DNA of 40,362 nt, from the NCBI GenBank assembly GCA_964633955.1, contig CAZWIA010000005.1:1-40362 (forward strand), in the 5' to 3' direction. This DNA is from JAQBQQ01 sp964633955 (GTDB taxonomy: Bacteria; Patescibacteriota; Gracilibacteria; Peribacterales; Peribacteraceae). Below are positions 1 to 7,700 of this stretch, in pieces (within the stretch, counting starts at the first letter, position 1; each line of letters begins with the position of its first letter). Below the pieces are notes generated by a model. The model made no database searches. It was not told the DNA's origin and was given only the letters and a program-made list of their open reading frames with translations. The translations under genes and the position numbers were made by a program.

Positions 1-2
1 CC

Positions 3-3000
3 GGGGGGACGGTGTTCGCCACCGGGAACATGACGGCCAGGGGGTCGATCAGCGGCTCCAGCCTGACGGTCTCCGGGAATGCGAGCGTCACGGGGGCGCT
101 GCTGGTGAGGGGGAACATCGCTACCAGGGGAACCCTGAGCGGTGCCGCGCTGACGGTGATGAGCGGGAATAGCTACCTGCTGGGGAGCATGGCGATTGGG
201 AAGACGTCTGTGGCTGCGGGGACGAAGATGGATGTGGTGGGGACGATCTCGGGTTCTGCCCTGAAGGTGAGCGGTGTTGCCAACTTCTCCGGCGCATTGG
301 TGACGCATAGCGCACTGCCACCCGTGCTAACGCGGCAGATGAGCGGGCAGGCCGGGCTTAACTCTGCCATACAGATCGGCATGAAGGGTAACGCCACATC
401 CGCCGGTACCGGCCCGTCCTTCCTCTTCTTTGCAGACGACTCCGTCGGCAACAAGGAATTCCTGGGCCGCCTGAGCGCCGTATGGGTGAACGGCACAAAC
501 GGCAACGAACAGGGTGCTGTCACGTTCAACGTCCGCGCTAACGCGGCGGACACCACGGCGGCCACGGAGGCCATGCGCATCATGCAGAGCGGCAACGTGG
601 GCATTGGCGCCACAGCTCCGCGCCAAAAACTTTATGTGGCGGGCTCCGGCTCCTTTGCCGGCACCATGTCCGGTCGATCACTGTACGTCACCGGCACCGG
701 TGCCGGCACGCGGCCGCTCCTCATCACCCACCAGTCCACGGGCCGTGTGGGCATTGGCATGCTGGCTCCGTCGGACATGCTGACCGTATCGGGTTCCGTC
801 ACCATCGACAGCGACGAGACATCCGCATCCCAAAATGCCTTCCGCATCATCACTAACTACAGCACCACGAACAACACCGTCTTCCGCGTCTCCGCGTCCG
901 GCTCCGTTTATGCGGACGGAGTCTACAACTCCGCCGGAGCGGACTACGCCGAGTGGTTCCGTACGTCTACGTCCGGCCTGCAGACCGGTGAACTGGTCTG
1001 CATCGATCCGCTACACCCGAATACTGTACGCCGCTGTGACCGCGAGGCTGATGCGAATTTGATCGGCATCGTCTCAAGTCGCCCGGCCTTTGTGGGTAAC
1101 ACCATCACCGGAGCGGAAGGACTGCCGGTGCCGGACACGGTACTGGTCGGTCTCATCGGCCAGGTGCCTACTCGCGTCCTGGCATCATCTGGCGCCATCC
1201 GGCCGGGTGACCAGCTGACCGCCTCCCATATCCCGGGTGTGGCCCGCAAAGCGCGAGCCGGGGAGCCCACGGTGGGCGTGGCACTAGAACCGCTGGCCGC
1301 CGACCAGAGCGGAACCATCAACGTCCTCATCTCCCGCCGCAACCAGTCGCTCACGAGCGAGGTGGTGGAGCAGACGGTGTTGGACCAGATCGCCGCCATG
1401 GATATCCAGGATGAGGTGCTGGCCACGGTGCGGGACGCGCTCTTGGCCGTTTCCGCCAGCGGCGCGCTTCGGCAGATGGTGACCGCAGAAGTGCAAGCGC
1501 AGGTGAACGCGCTGAACCTGGCCCAGCACATCCGCGCGGAGCTGGAGCACCAAGCCGCCCAAGGCAGCCTTGCCAGCGGATCGGACGTTGGCGCGCTGCG
1601 GGAAGCACTGCAGCATCTCTCTGGCGCCGCACTCCGTCTGGATCAGCTGACGACCGGCCTCCAGCAGCGCTACGGCCTGACTGCCGGAGACACGCTCACG
1701 GTGGACCGGGGCGCGGAAATAACCGGCACGCTGGCGATCCACCAGCTCCTCACCGCCCGCGGCGGCCTGGAAATCCACGGGCCGGTGCAGCTTGCGGATC
1801 TCTCCAACTGCCCGGCCATTGGCACGGATGAGCACGGCACGCTGGTCTGCCGCTCCGGCCTCCTGGATCAGGCGGCAGCGGACGCCCGGTACGGGCAGAA
1901 GACCAATGCCACGCTCAGCGGGACGCTCACGCTGGATGCGGACCAGACCGACGGCGGCCAGGATCTGTTCCGGATCCTGAGCGACGTGAACCGGCCGGAC
2001 ACGACCGTCTTCCGTGTGACGGCCACCGGCGGCGTGTACATCAACGGAGCCTTCCACAGCGCCGGCGCGGACTACGCGGAGTGGTTCCAGACGGGAGACC
2101 AGGATCTCCGGCCGGGCGAGCTGGTGTGCATTGATACCACGCGGCCGAACGCCGTCCGCCGCTGCAGCCGGGAAGCGGACAATCAGCTGATCGGCATCGT
2201 GTCCACGCACCCGGCGTTCATCGGGAACTCCATCGGCGGCGCCGGAGGCTCGCTTGGCATCACGCCGCCGGGGTACGTGCTGGTAGGGCTGATCGGCCAG
2301 GTGCCGGCGCGCGTGACCACGGAACTGCCGGGAGCCACGGGCGCCCTGCTCATCCGGCCGGGGGACCAGCTCACCGCGTCCCGCATCCCGGGCGTGGCGC
2401 GCAGGGCGCTGCCCGGAGAGCCCACGGTGGGCGTGGCGCTGGAGGCCTTTGACGGCGCTGCCGGAGAGACCGGCGCCGTGAACGTGCTCATCTCCCGCCG
2501 CAACCAGTCGGTTACGGCGGAGGCCGTGGAGCAGGATGTCTACGAGCGGCTGGCCGCGCTGAATATCCAAGACCAGGTGCAGGGCCTGCTGCAGCAGGCG
2601 CTCTCCGGCGCCATCCTGAGCCAGAGCGCCGCGGACGCGGTGACGGCGGAACTTGAGACGCTCAACCTGGAGGAACGGCTGCGGCAGCTGGAGGCACAGC
2701 TCAGCGGCACCGCCGCGCTCCTGGCCGCGCGGCCGCTCCTGGAGCGGCTGGATGCCCTGGAGGCGTGGCGGTCTGAGATGCAGACAGATACCGGCGCCAT
2801 GCTCGCCGCAGGCGCGCTCCACGTGCAGTCAGCCGAGGTGGATACCACGCTCAGCGTGGGAACGGACGCGCGCATCAGCGGAGACCTCCACCTGGAGGGC
2901 GATCTGATTACCCAAGGCCTCCTGGTGCCGGGCAGCGTGCGCATTGAGAACGGAGCGGACGTAGGCGGCATCCTGCGCGCCCAGGATCTGGAAGTTGCGG

Positions 3001-3803
3001 GCAACGCGGCCCTGAGCGGCAGCGTGCTCATTGGCGGCAACCTGTACGTTGCATCCGGATCGCTGCAGCTGGGCGGGAGCGTCATCAGCATCCAGGACGG
3101 CGGCATTGCGATGGACCTGCTCCTGGTGCGCGGCGCCCTGCGCGTAATGGGCGACATCACCGTGGAGGGGCTGGCAACGCTCCTGGGGAGCGTGGAGGTG
3201 CGCGGCCAGCTGATCGTGAGCGGGCGGCAGGCGGGCTTTGCCACCCTGCCCGCCGGGAACTCTACGGTGGCGGTCGCCTTTGGCACCGGCTTCAGCGCCG
3301 TGCCGGTGGTGACGGCCTCGCCGGACTGGCCCGTTCCGTACGCCGTCACGCAGACGACGAGCACAGGCTTCACCATCCGGATCGCGCAGGCGCTCGACCG
3401 GGACGTGACCTTCAGCTGGATCTCGCTCGGTCGGAAGGACGTTTCACAGCCAGAATCCGCCCACGCCACCGCAGACGATCAGCCACAAGAGGTTTACGGA
3501 CCGGAGCCGGGTGACCTGCCGTTCGATTTCACCCCGCCGGAGGATCCCCCGTCCGCCGAACCGGCCGCAACGGGCACTGGTTCCACGCAACCGGCCGACG
3601 CTCCCGTGAGCGAGGAGACGCCGCCTACAGACGAGACGGCCACCAGCACGCCGTCCGCCGATGAGCCACCGGCGGATGACGCGCAATCCGCCCCCGAGCC
3701 AGCGGACCCTCCGTCCACGGATCCCCCCGCGAGCACGGACGCACCCCCGGCAGCCGAACCGCCCCCGCCACCAGCGGAGAGCCCTCCGCCCCCGGAGGGC
3801 TGA
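3..3803 (+). CDS. Giant secreted fibre/adhesin-like protein with two autoproteolytic (Peptidase_G2-like) modules, 5' end missing
   Basis: The reading frame is open from the window edge, so the N-terminus is missing; at least 1266 residues are visible. The visible N-terminal part is Ser/Gly/Thr-rich and built of repeated 'SGxxLTVSGN'-type strands, as in phage tail fibres and bacterial beta-helix surface proteins. Two related modules of about 170 residues (near residues 285-460 and 660-835) each carry 'AGADYAEWF', 'GELVCID', 'LIGIVS', 'IRPGDQLTAS' and 'PTVGVALE'. This is the pattern of the intramolecular-chaperone autocleavage domain (Peptidase_G2) of phage appendages. Near residues 1075-1140 a segment ending 'FSWISLGR' resembles an H-type lectin sandwich. 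The last 110 residues are Pro/Glu/Asp/Ala-rich. Function as a cell-surface fibre is inferred. A TGA stop ends the gene. Confidence 0.75.
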   Translation, partial: GGTVFATGNMTARGSISGSSLTVSGNASVTGALLVRGNIATRGTLSGAALTVMSGNSYLLGSMAIGKTSVAAGTKMDVVGTISGSALKVSGVANFSGALVTHSALPPVLTRQMSGQAGLNSAIQIGMKGNATSAGTGPSFLFFADDSVGNKEFLGRLSAVWVNGTNGNEQGAVTFNVRANAADTTAATEAMRIMQSGNVGIGATAPRQKLYVAGSGSFAGTMSGRSLYVTGTGAGTRPLLITHQSTGRVGIGMLAPSDMLTVSGSVTIDSDETSASQNAFRIITNYSTTNNTVFRVSASGSVYADGVYNSAGADYAEWFRTSTSGLQTGELVCIDPLHPNTVRRCDREADANLIGIVSSRPAFVGNTITGAEGLPVPDTVLVGLIGQVPTRVLASSGAIRPGDQLTASHIPGVARKARAGEPTVGVALEPLAADQSGTINVLISRRNQSLTSEVVEQTVLDQIAAMDIQDEVLATVRDALLAVSASGALRQMVTAEVQAQVNALNLAQHIRAELEHQAAQGSLASGSDVGALREALQHLSGAALRLDQLTTGLQQRYGLTAGDTLTVDRGAEITGTLAIHQLLTARGGLEIHGPVQLADLSNCPAIGTDEHGTLVCRSGLLDQAAADARYGQKTNATLSGTLTLDADQTDGGQDLFRILSDVNRPDTTVFRVTATGGVYINGAFHSAGADYAEWFQTGDQDLRPGELVCIDTTRPNAVRRCSREADNQLIGIVSTHPAFIGNSIGGAGGSLGITPPGYVLVGLIGQVPARVTTELPGATGALLIRPGDQLTASRIPGVARRALPGEPTVGVALEAFDGAAGETGAVNVLISRRNQSVTAEAVEQDVYERLAALNIQDQVQGLLQQALSGAILSQSAADAVTAELETLNLEERLRQLEAQLSGTAALLAARPLLERLDALEAWRSEMQTDTGAMLAAGALHVQSAEVDTTLSVGTDARISGDLHLEGDLITQGLLVPGSVRIENGADVGGILRAQDLEVAGNAALSGSVLIGGNLYVASGSLQLGGSVISIQDGGIAMDLLLVRGALRVMGDITVEGLATLLGSVEVRGQLIVSGRQAGFATLPAGNSTVAVAFGTGFSAVPVVTASPDWPVPYAVTQTTSTGFTIRIAQALDRDVTFSWISLGRKDVSQPESAHATADDQPQEVYGPEPGDLPFDFTPPEDPPSAEPAATGTGSTQPADAPVSEETPPTDETATSTPSADEPPADDAQSAPEPADPPSTDPPASTDAPPAAEPPPPPAESPPPPEG

Positions 3804-3814
3804 TGGGGAACGAT

Positions 3815-3974
3815 TGCGAAACAGGGAGCCGTTCCCGCGGCTCCCTGCACGTTCCCGTCCATCCCTTATGGTCTTGTGGTCTTGGTTGTTCTTCACGGGC
3901 ACTGCCCGTCACTGCGGCCCGGCGGCGCGTCGCTGCATGGTGCGAGGAGAGGAGGAAGTAGGGTGGGTCGCGAC
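3815..3974 (-). ncRNA. Candidate small RNA controlled by the neighbouring two-component system
   Basis: No protein-coding gene fits here. On the minus strand a PmrA-like direct repeat (3997-4014) lies 10 nt before a TATGGT hexamer (3986-3981), predicting a start near 3974. The predicted transcript would hold a small hairpin (3895-3909, ACGGGC/GCCCGT) and end at the perfect 10-bp hairpin 3822-3847. The only ORF I see after the start is 9 codons long. The layout (box, -10, structured 150-nt stretch, hairpin) suggests a regulated sRNA. It could equally be a read-through region or a degenerate promoter. Confidence 0.25.
3822..3847. terminator. Perfect 10-bp hairpin after the fibre gene
   Basis: CAGGGAGCCG pairs perfectly with CGGCTCCCTG around a 6-nt loop. 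A second perfect 8-bp hairpin (3781-3800) overlaps the end of the fibre gene. Neither is followed by a T-run on the plus strand. On the minus strand the hairpin is followed by TTTCG. It may end transcription from either side. Confidence 0.45.
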
Positions 3975-3980
3975 AGCAGC

Positions 3981-4014
3981 ACCATAGCGGGCGGGGGTTA
4001 AGAGGCGGTTAAGA
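3981..4014 (-). promoter_or_regulatory. PmrA-like box (CTTAAC-N5-CTTAAC) with downstream -10 hexamer
   Basis: On the minus strand, two CTTAAC half-sites with 11-bp periodicity are followed after 10 nt by TATGGT. OmpR-family regulators bind two direct half-sites one helical turn apart, and the PmrA consensus is CTTAAT-N5-CTTAA(T/G). The same arrangement with CTTAAT half-sites sits in front of the response-regulator gene (5945-5979), which strengthens both. Confidence 0.45.
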
Positions 4015-4043
4015 ACATCACAGGATTACACGTCACAAGTTTG

Positions 4044-4092
4044 GAGTGACGAGTGACACGCAACGTGTAACTCGTAACTTGTAACCGGTAAC
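4044..4092. repeat. Seven-unit heptad array downstream of the kinase gene
   Basis: Seven contiguous 7-nt units in perfect phase: GAGTGAC twice, ACGCAAC, then GTGTAAC, TCGTAAC, TTGTAAC, CGGTAAC. The array ends 2 nt before the kinase stop codon. An inverted partner (TTACACGT at 4026-4033) pairs with ACGTGTAA at 4063-4070. Confidence 0.8.
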
Positions 4093-4094
4093 CC

Positions 4095-5267
4095 TCATGC
4101 GAACTTCACCCGGAACACCGTCCCCTTGCCCTCTTCACTCTCTACGGTAACCGGCCAGCCGTGCAGGTCGCAGATCCGCTTCACGAGCGCCAGGCCCAGG
4201 CCAAAGCCTCCGGCCGACCGCGCCGCCTCCGCCTGGTAGAACCGGTCAAAGATGCGGCCCGTCACCTCCGGAGCCATGCCGATCCCGCTATCCTCCACCA
4301 CCAGTTCCTTGCGGGTGAGGCCGATCGATACCCATCCGCCCTCCGGCCTGGTGAATTTCACGGCGTTGCCGACCAGGTTTCGGAGGACCTGGCGGATGAG
4401 CGTGGGATCGCCGTTCGCTCTCACTTCCGGCACAATGGACGTCCGGATCTCCACGCGCTTGGCCGCGGCTGCGGCGGAGAACTCTTCCGCCGTCGCGTGC
4501 GCCAAAGAAGATAGGTCCAGACGCTGCGTCCGCAGCAGGTGGCGGTCCAGCCGGGCCAATTCCAGGAGCCGCTCAATGAGGACCGAGAGCTCCCTCACGT
4601 CTTCCTTGGCGGAGAGGAGTCCCTCGCGGTGACGTTCGGTTCTGAGCGCCAGATCCAGCGATGAACTGAGCGTTGCGAGCGGCGTCCTGAGCTCATGGCT
4701 GGCATCCTGCGTGAACTGCTCCAGGCGTCCCACCATCTCCTCCGCCGGGCGGAGGCTTCTCCGCGCAAAGAACAGCCCCACGCCGTACGTGAGCGCGCTC
4801 ACGAGCGCGCTGATGAGTGCGTAGAGGAGCGCCCGGGGCGGCAGGTCGCCCAGCCGGAAGCGCTCCACTTCGCCCACCTGCACAAAGCCGATCAGCTGGC
4901 CGTTCTGTTCGATCGGCAACGTGGCCACCGCATACTGCTCCCCCTGGACGCCCACGCGCTGCACGCCGCGTCCCAGCACGAACGGAACATCCCTGAATAG
5001 GCTGCCCTCATAGAGGACGTCCCCGAACGCGTTCACCACCCGCACCTTCTCCCGCAGGAAGGGCTGCAGCTGCACGTCCACTCCCGTCCGGGTGAAGCGC
5101 GTATGATCCAGCACCTGCTCCGCCGTGCTGGCCAGCCGGTAGCCGGTCTGGCGCTGCATGTTCTGCACGTCCGCCGCCAGGAAGACGATGCCGTTGACCG
5201 TCAGGAGCAGGAACACGAAGACCGTGAACTGCCGGGCGATGCGGTGGCTGATGCGGCGGAAGAGCAT
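4095..5267 (-). CDS. Two-component sensor histidine kinase
   Basis: Inner-membrane kinase that phosphorylates the response regulator encoded just upstream. A transmembrane segment lies near residues 12-34, an extracytoplasmic sensor region at about 35-145 and a second transmembrane segment at about 146-168. The HisKA dimerisation domain carries the phospho-acceptor His191 in 'FTQDASHELRTPL'. The HATPase_c domain has the N-box 'RNLVGNAVKFT' (296-306), G1 'VEDSGIGM' (324-331), F-box 'IFDRFY' and G2 'GFGLGLALVK'. At 390 residues it is full length, with no obvious HAMP domain. The ATG lies 8 nt after the regulator stop, so the pair is one operon. The stimulus is unknown. The paired DNA box resembles PmrA sites, but orthology to PmrB is not claimed. 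Confidence 0.93.
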   Translation of the reverse strand: MLFRRISHRIARQFTVFVFLLLTVNGIVFLAADVQNMQRQTGYRLASTAEQVLDHTRFTRTGVDVQLQPFLREKVRVVNAFGDVLYEGSLFRDVPFVLGRGVQRVGVQGEQYAVATLPIEQNGQLIGFVQVGEVERFRLGDLPPRALLYALISALVSALTYGVGLFFARRSLRPAEEMVGRLEQFTQDASHELRTPLATLSSSLDLALRTERHREGLLSAKEDVRELSVLIERLLELARLDRHLLRTQRLDLSSLAHATAEEFSAAAAAKRVEIRTSIVPEVRANGDPTLIRQVLRNLVGNAVKFTRPEGGWVSIGLTRKELVVEDSGIGMAPEVTGRIFDRFYQAEAARSAGGFGLGLALVKRICDLHGWPVTVESEEGKGTVFRVKFA

Positions 5268-5275
5268 GGGAACCG

Positions 5276-5938
5276 TCAGTCCGGCGGTACACGATACCCC
5301 TGGCCCGCCACGGTTTGAATCACGCCTTTGCCCAATTTCCGGCGCAGGTACGCCACGTGGACATCCACGGTCTGGGAGAAGAGCAGGTCATCCCGCGCGC
5401 CCCACACGTGCTCAATGATCCGCGGCCGCGCCTGCACCATCCCCTTGTTGCGCAGGAGGAATTCCAGCAGGCCGTACTCCTTGGGGGAGAGCTCCACCCT
5501 CTTCCCCTTGCGCGTCACCTCCCCCTTCACGGGATCCAGCCGGATGTTCCCCGCCGTGAGGACAGGGGACCGCTCCGGCGTGCCGCGCCGCAGGAGCGCG
5601 CGCACGCGGGCAAGCAGTTCGCCTAGATCAAACGGCTTCACCAGGTAGTCATCCGCGCCAATGTTCAGCCCGTGCACCACCTCCTGCTGCTTGCCGCGCG
5701 CGGTGAGCATGAGGATGGGCATGCTCTTCTTATGCTGCCGCAGCATGGTGCAGATCACGTAGCCGTCCATGCCGGGCAGGTTGATGTCCAGGATGATCAG
5801 GTCCACATCCTGGGTCATGGCCAGTTCAAATCCCTCCCGGCCGTCATGTGCCACGCTCACCGCGTAGCGCTCCAGCTCCAGGAACTGCCGCACGTTGTCC
5901 GCCAGCTTGGCCTGGTCTTCAATGAGGAGGATGTGCAC
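5276..5938 (-). CDS. OmpR/PhoB-family response regulator
   Basis: DNA-binding partner of the downstream kinase. The receiver domain starts 'HILLIEDQ' and carries the phospho-acceptor Asp51 in 'IILDINLPGMDG', the conserved Thr of 'LTAR' and the Lys of 'LVKPF'. The C-terminal winged-helix domain (about residues 125-220) ends in 'VDVHVAYLRRKLG' and 'TVAGQGYR', typical of the OmpR class. I chose the GTG at 5938 (220 aa) over a TTG two codons upstream because a TACTCT -10 hexamer ends exactly 6 nt before it, matching the leaderless pattern of other genes here. A direct-repeat box overlapping the -35 region implies autoregulation. Confidence 0.93.
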   Translation of the reverse strand: MHILLIEDQAKLADNVRQFLELERYAVSVAHDGREGFELAMTQDVDLIILDINLPGMDGYVICTMLRQHKKSMPILMLTARGKQQEVVHGLNIGADDYLVKPFDLGELLARVRALLRRGTPERSPVLTAGNIRLDPVKGEVTRKGKRVELSPKEYGLLEFLLRNKGMVQARPRIIEHVWGARDDLLFSQTVDVHVAYLRRKLGKGVIQTVAGQGYRVPPD

Positions 5939-5944
5939 AGGCAA

Positions 5945-5979
5945 AGAGTACCGCGAACGGGATTAAGGTCACATTAAGG
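5945..5979 (-). promoter_or_regulatory. Promoter of the two-component operon with a PmrA-like box
   Basis: The minus strand shows CTTAAT-N5-CTTAAT (plus-strand ATTAAGG at 5962-5968 and 5973-5979, period 11), then 11 nt, then TACTCT at 5950-5945. The box takes the place of the -35 element, as in response-regulator-activated promoters. The start codon follows 6 nt after the -10, so the mRNA is predicted to be leaderless. It matches the PmrA consensus spacing exactly. Confidence 0.6.
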
Positions 5980-6274
5980 CCGGGGGCTCATCCAATCAAT
6001 ACGGGTTCAAGCTGGAAGATCAGGGAGGTGCAGGAGGGGCTTAGGAACAAGCCTGCCCTGAGCCCGACGAAGGGGACAAGATTCCCTGCCCCTCTGACAG
6101 AAAAAAATCGCAGATCTGAAACGAGGCCCCGGTTGGAGCCTCGTTCTGTTCTGTGAAGGAGGGGGAAAATGAGACGAATATCGCCTGATGCTCCCCCCAG
6201 GACGTGGAACGAACCGCGCCCCTTACAGAACCGCCGCGTTTCTGCGACCGCATCTTCCCGCCCAGTATGATTCC
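5980..6274. other. Gene-free stretch between the response regulator and phosphofructokinase
   Basis: No convincing ORF on either strand. It contains a copy of a short repeat (CCTGAGCCCGACGAAGG, 6057-6073) related to one at 30733-30750, an A7 run (6101-6107), the palindrome CAGATCTG (6111-6118) and a perfect 8-bp hairpin (6120-6145). Confidence 0.6.
6101..6145 (-). terminator. Candidate terminator of the phosphofructokinase gene
   Basis: Reading the minus strand, AACGAGGC and GCCTCGTT form a perfect 8-bp stem with a 10-nt loop, followed after 12 nt by seven T residues. The T-run is further from the stem than in a classical Rho-independent terminator. Confidence 0.4.
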
Positions 6275-7387
6275 TTAGTGCCCGACCGGCACGTCTCCAA
6301 AGGAGATGCCGATCCGCCGCGCCGCCGCGAACACCGGATCATCCGCCGTCACAAGCTTCAGTCCGCCCACCGCGTCCGCGATCGGCACAATGTCCATCTT
6401 GCCCTGCCGCAGGGAGACCATGCAGCCGAACTTCCCGGCATGCACCGCGTCCATGGCCGCCGCGCCGTACGCGCGGGAGAGGATGCGGTCCTCCGCATTG
6501 GGACTGCCGCCGCGCTGCGTGTGCCCCAGCACCACGGTACGCATCTCAAACTCGCCGGGAGCCATCTCCTCCACCGCCGCAAGCAGCCGGTCGGCCGTGC
6601 CGCCCAGCTTGTCCTCCCGCTGGCTGCCGCCGCTCTGCCGCTTGCTCTGCTGGCCGTTGATACGCGCGCCCTCCGCCACCACCACCACGGACGCGAACTC
6701 CCGCTCCTTGTCCCGCCGCAGGAACGCGGTCAGGTCCTGCAGATCAAAGGGGAACTCCGGCAGGAGGATGGCATCCGCGCCGCCGGCCACCCCGCCGTAG
6801 AGCGCGATCCACCCGGCGTGGCGGCCCATGGTCTCCACAAAGATCACGCGGTCATGGCTGGCCGCCGTGGTGTGAATACGGTCCAGCGCCTCCCGCACCA
6901 CTTCCACCGCCGTAGAGAAGCCGAACGTCCGGTCGGTGCCCTGGAGATCGTTATCGATCGTCTTGGGCACGCCCACCACGCGCGCGCCCGTGAGGTCCAT
7001 GAGCTGCTGGGCGCCGCTCAGCGTGCCGTCTCCCCCAATGACGATGAGCGCATCAATGCGGTTGGCCTTCATGTTGCGCTCCACCATCCGGAGCGTCTCC
7101 TCCGGAATGCCGGAGACGCCGCCCGCCCCCGCCTTGGCCGCAAAGCGCCCCTGGTTGGTGGTCCGCAGGATGGTCCCGCCCAGGTGGCTGATGCCGCGCA
7201 CGTCCTCAAGCGCCAGCGGCCGGAGCATAGGCGGATCCAGGATTCCCTCCCAGCCCTTGAGGATACCCACAAACTCATAGCCCAGCGGGATGCCAGACCG
7301 GACCACGGAGGAGATGACCGCGTTGAGCCCGGCGCAATCCCCGCCGCCGGTGAGGATGCCCACGCGCTTCACGGGAGAAGAGACCAT
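6275..7387 (-). CDS. pfkA: 6-phosphofructokinase (PfkA family)
   Basis: Cytoplasmic enzyme of the committed step of glycolysis, phosphorylating fructose 6-phosphate. The glycine-rich 'GGGDCAGLN' (14-22), 'GGDGT' (118-122), catalytic 'PKTIDND' (141-147) and 'MGRHAGW' (187-193) are intact, and 370 residues is normal. In this family a Gly at the 'GGDG' position favours ATP, while Asp marks pyrophosphate enzymes. Here Gly is combined with the Lys before 'TIDND' that pyrophosphate enzymes also carry. ATP is the more likely donor, not certain. ATG start, no Shine-Dalgarno sequence; the gene stands alone on its strand. Confidence 0.93.
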   Translation of the reverse strand: MVSSPVKRVGILTGGGDCAGLNAVISSVVRSGIPLGYEFVGILKGWEGILDPPMLRPLALEDVRGISHLGGTILRTTNQGRFAAKAGAGGVSGIPEETLRMVERNMKANRIDALIVIGGDGTLSGAQQLMDLTGARVVGVPKTIDNDLQGTDRTFGFSTAVEVVREALDRIHTTAASHDRVIFVETMGRHAGWIALYGGVAGGADAILLPEFPFDLQDLTAFLRRDKEREFASVVVVAEGARINGQQSKRQSGGSQREDKLGGTADRLLAAVEEMAPGEFEMRTVVLGHTQRGGSPNAEDRILSRAYGAAAMDAVHAGKFGCMVSLRQGKMDIVPIADAVGGLKLVTADDPVFAAARRIGISFGDVPVGH

Positions 7388-7700
7388 GGAAAAAGAAGAG
7401 AGAACGGGAAAAAGGAAGGCGGAGTATACAGCCTACCGGGCAGGGAAACGAGGGATTTTGGGAACATCTTGCCAGGAACGGTGGATGAGGCATGCCAAGG
7501 CACGAGTGACCGGTTGGGATTCGACCGAACCGAACTCGTAACTCGCACCCCCCTTCACGCCATACATTGACTGCTGTCTCCAAAAGGATCCTAAACGAAT
7601 GCCTCGTCAACCCCATATCCATCCAAAAGCACGGACAACCGCGTCATCTCCATGCGATCGCGGCACAGCACTCCCGACCGCCACTTTCCCTCCTCATCCC
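7388..7700. other. Divergent spacer between phosphofructokinase and the surface repeat protein
   Basis: No convincing gene. It holds the pfkA -10 hexamer (7428-7423, minus), short GTAACTC-type heptad remnants (about 7538-7550) and TTGACT at 7567-7572 followed after 19 nt by TAAACG, a possible plus-strand promoter. The frame of the downstream gene is open from an ATG at 7599, but residues before the ATG at 7701 look like untranslated sequence. Confidence 0.5.
7423..7428 (-). promoter_or_regulatory. -10 hexamer of pfkA
   Basis: TATACT on the minus strand, 35 nt before the pfkA ATG; no clear -35. Predicted leader of about 29 nt. Confidence 0.4.

Noticed and set aside
1284..2822. 512-codon minus-strand ORF opposite the fibre gene
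   Set aside because: Arg/Gly/His-rich antisense shadow of a GC-rich repetitive gene, no recognisable domain.
5995..6030. Possible tRNA T-arm (GGTTCAAGC)
   Set aside because: No acceptor, D or anticodon arms can be drawn around it. I found no tRNA or rRNA gene in the window.
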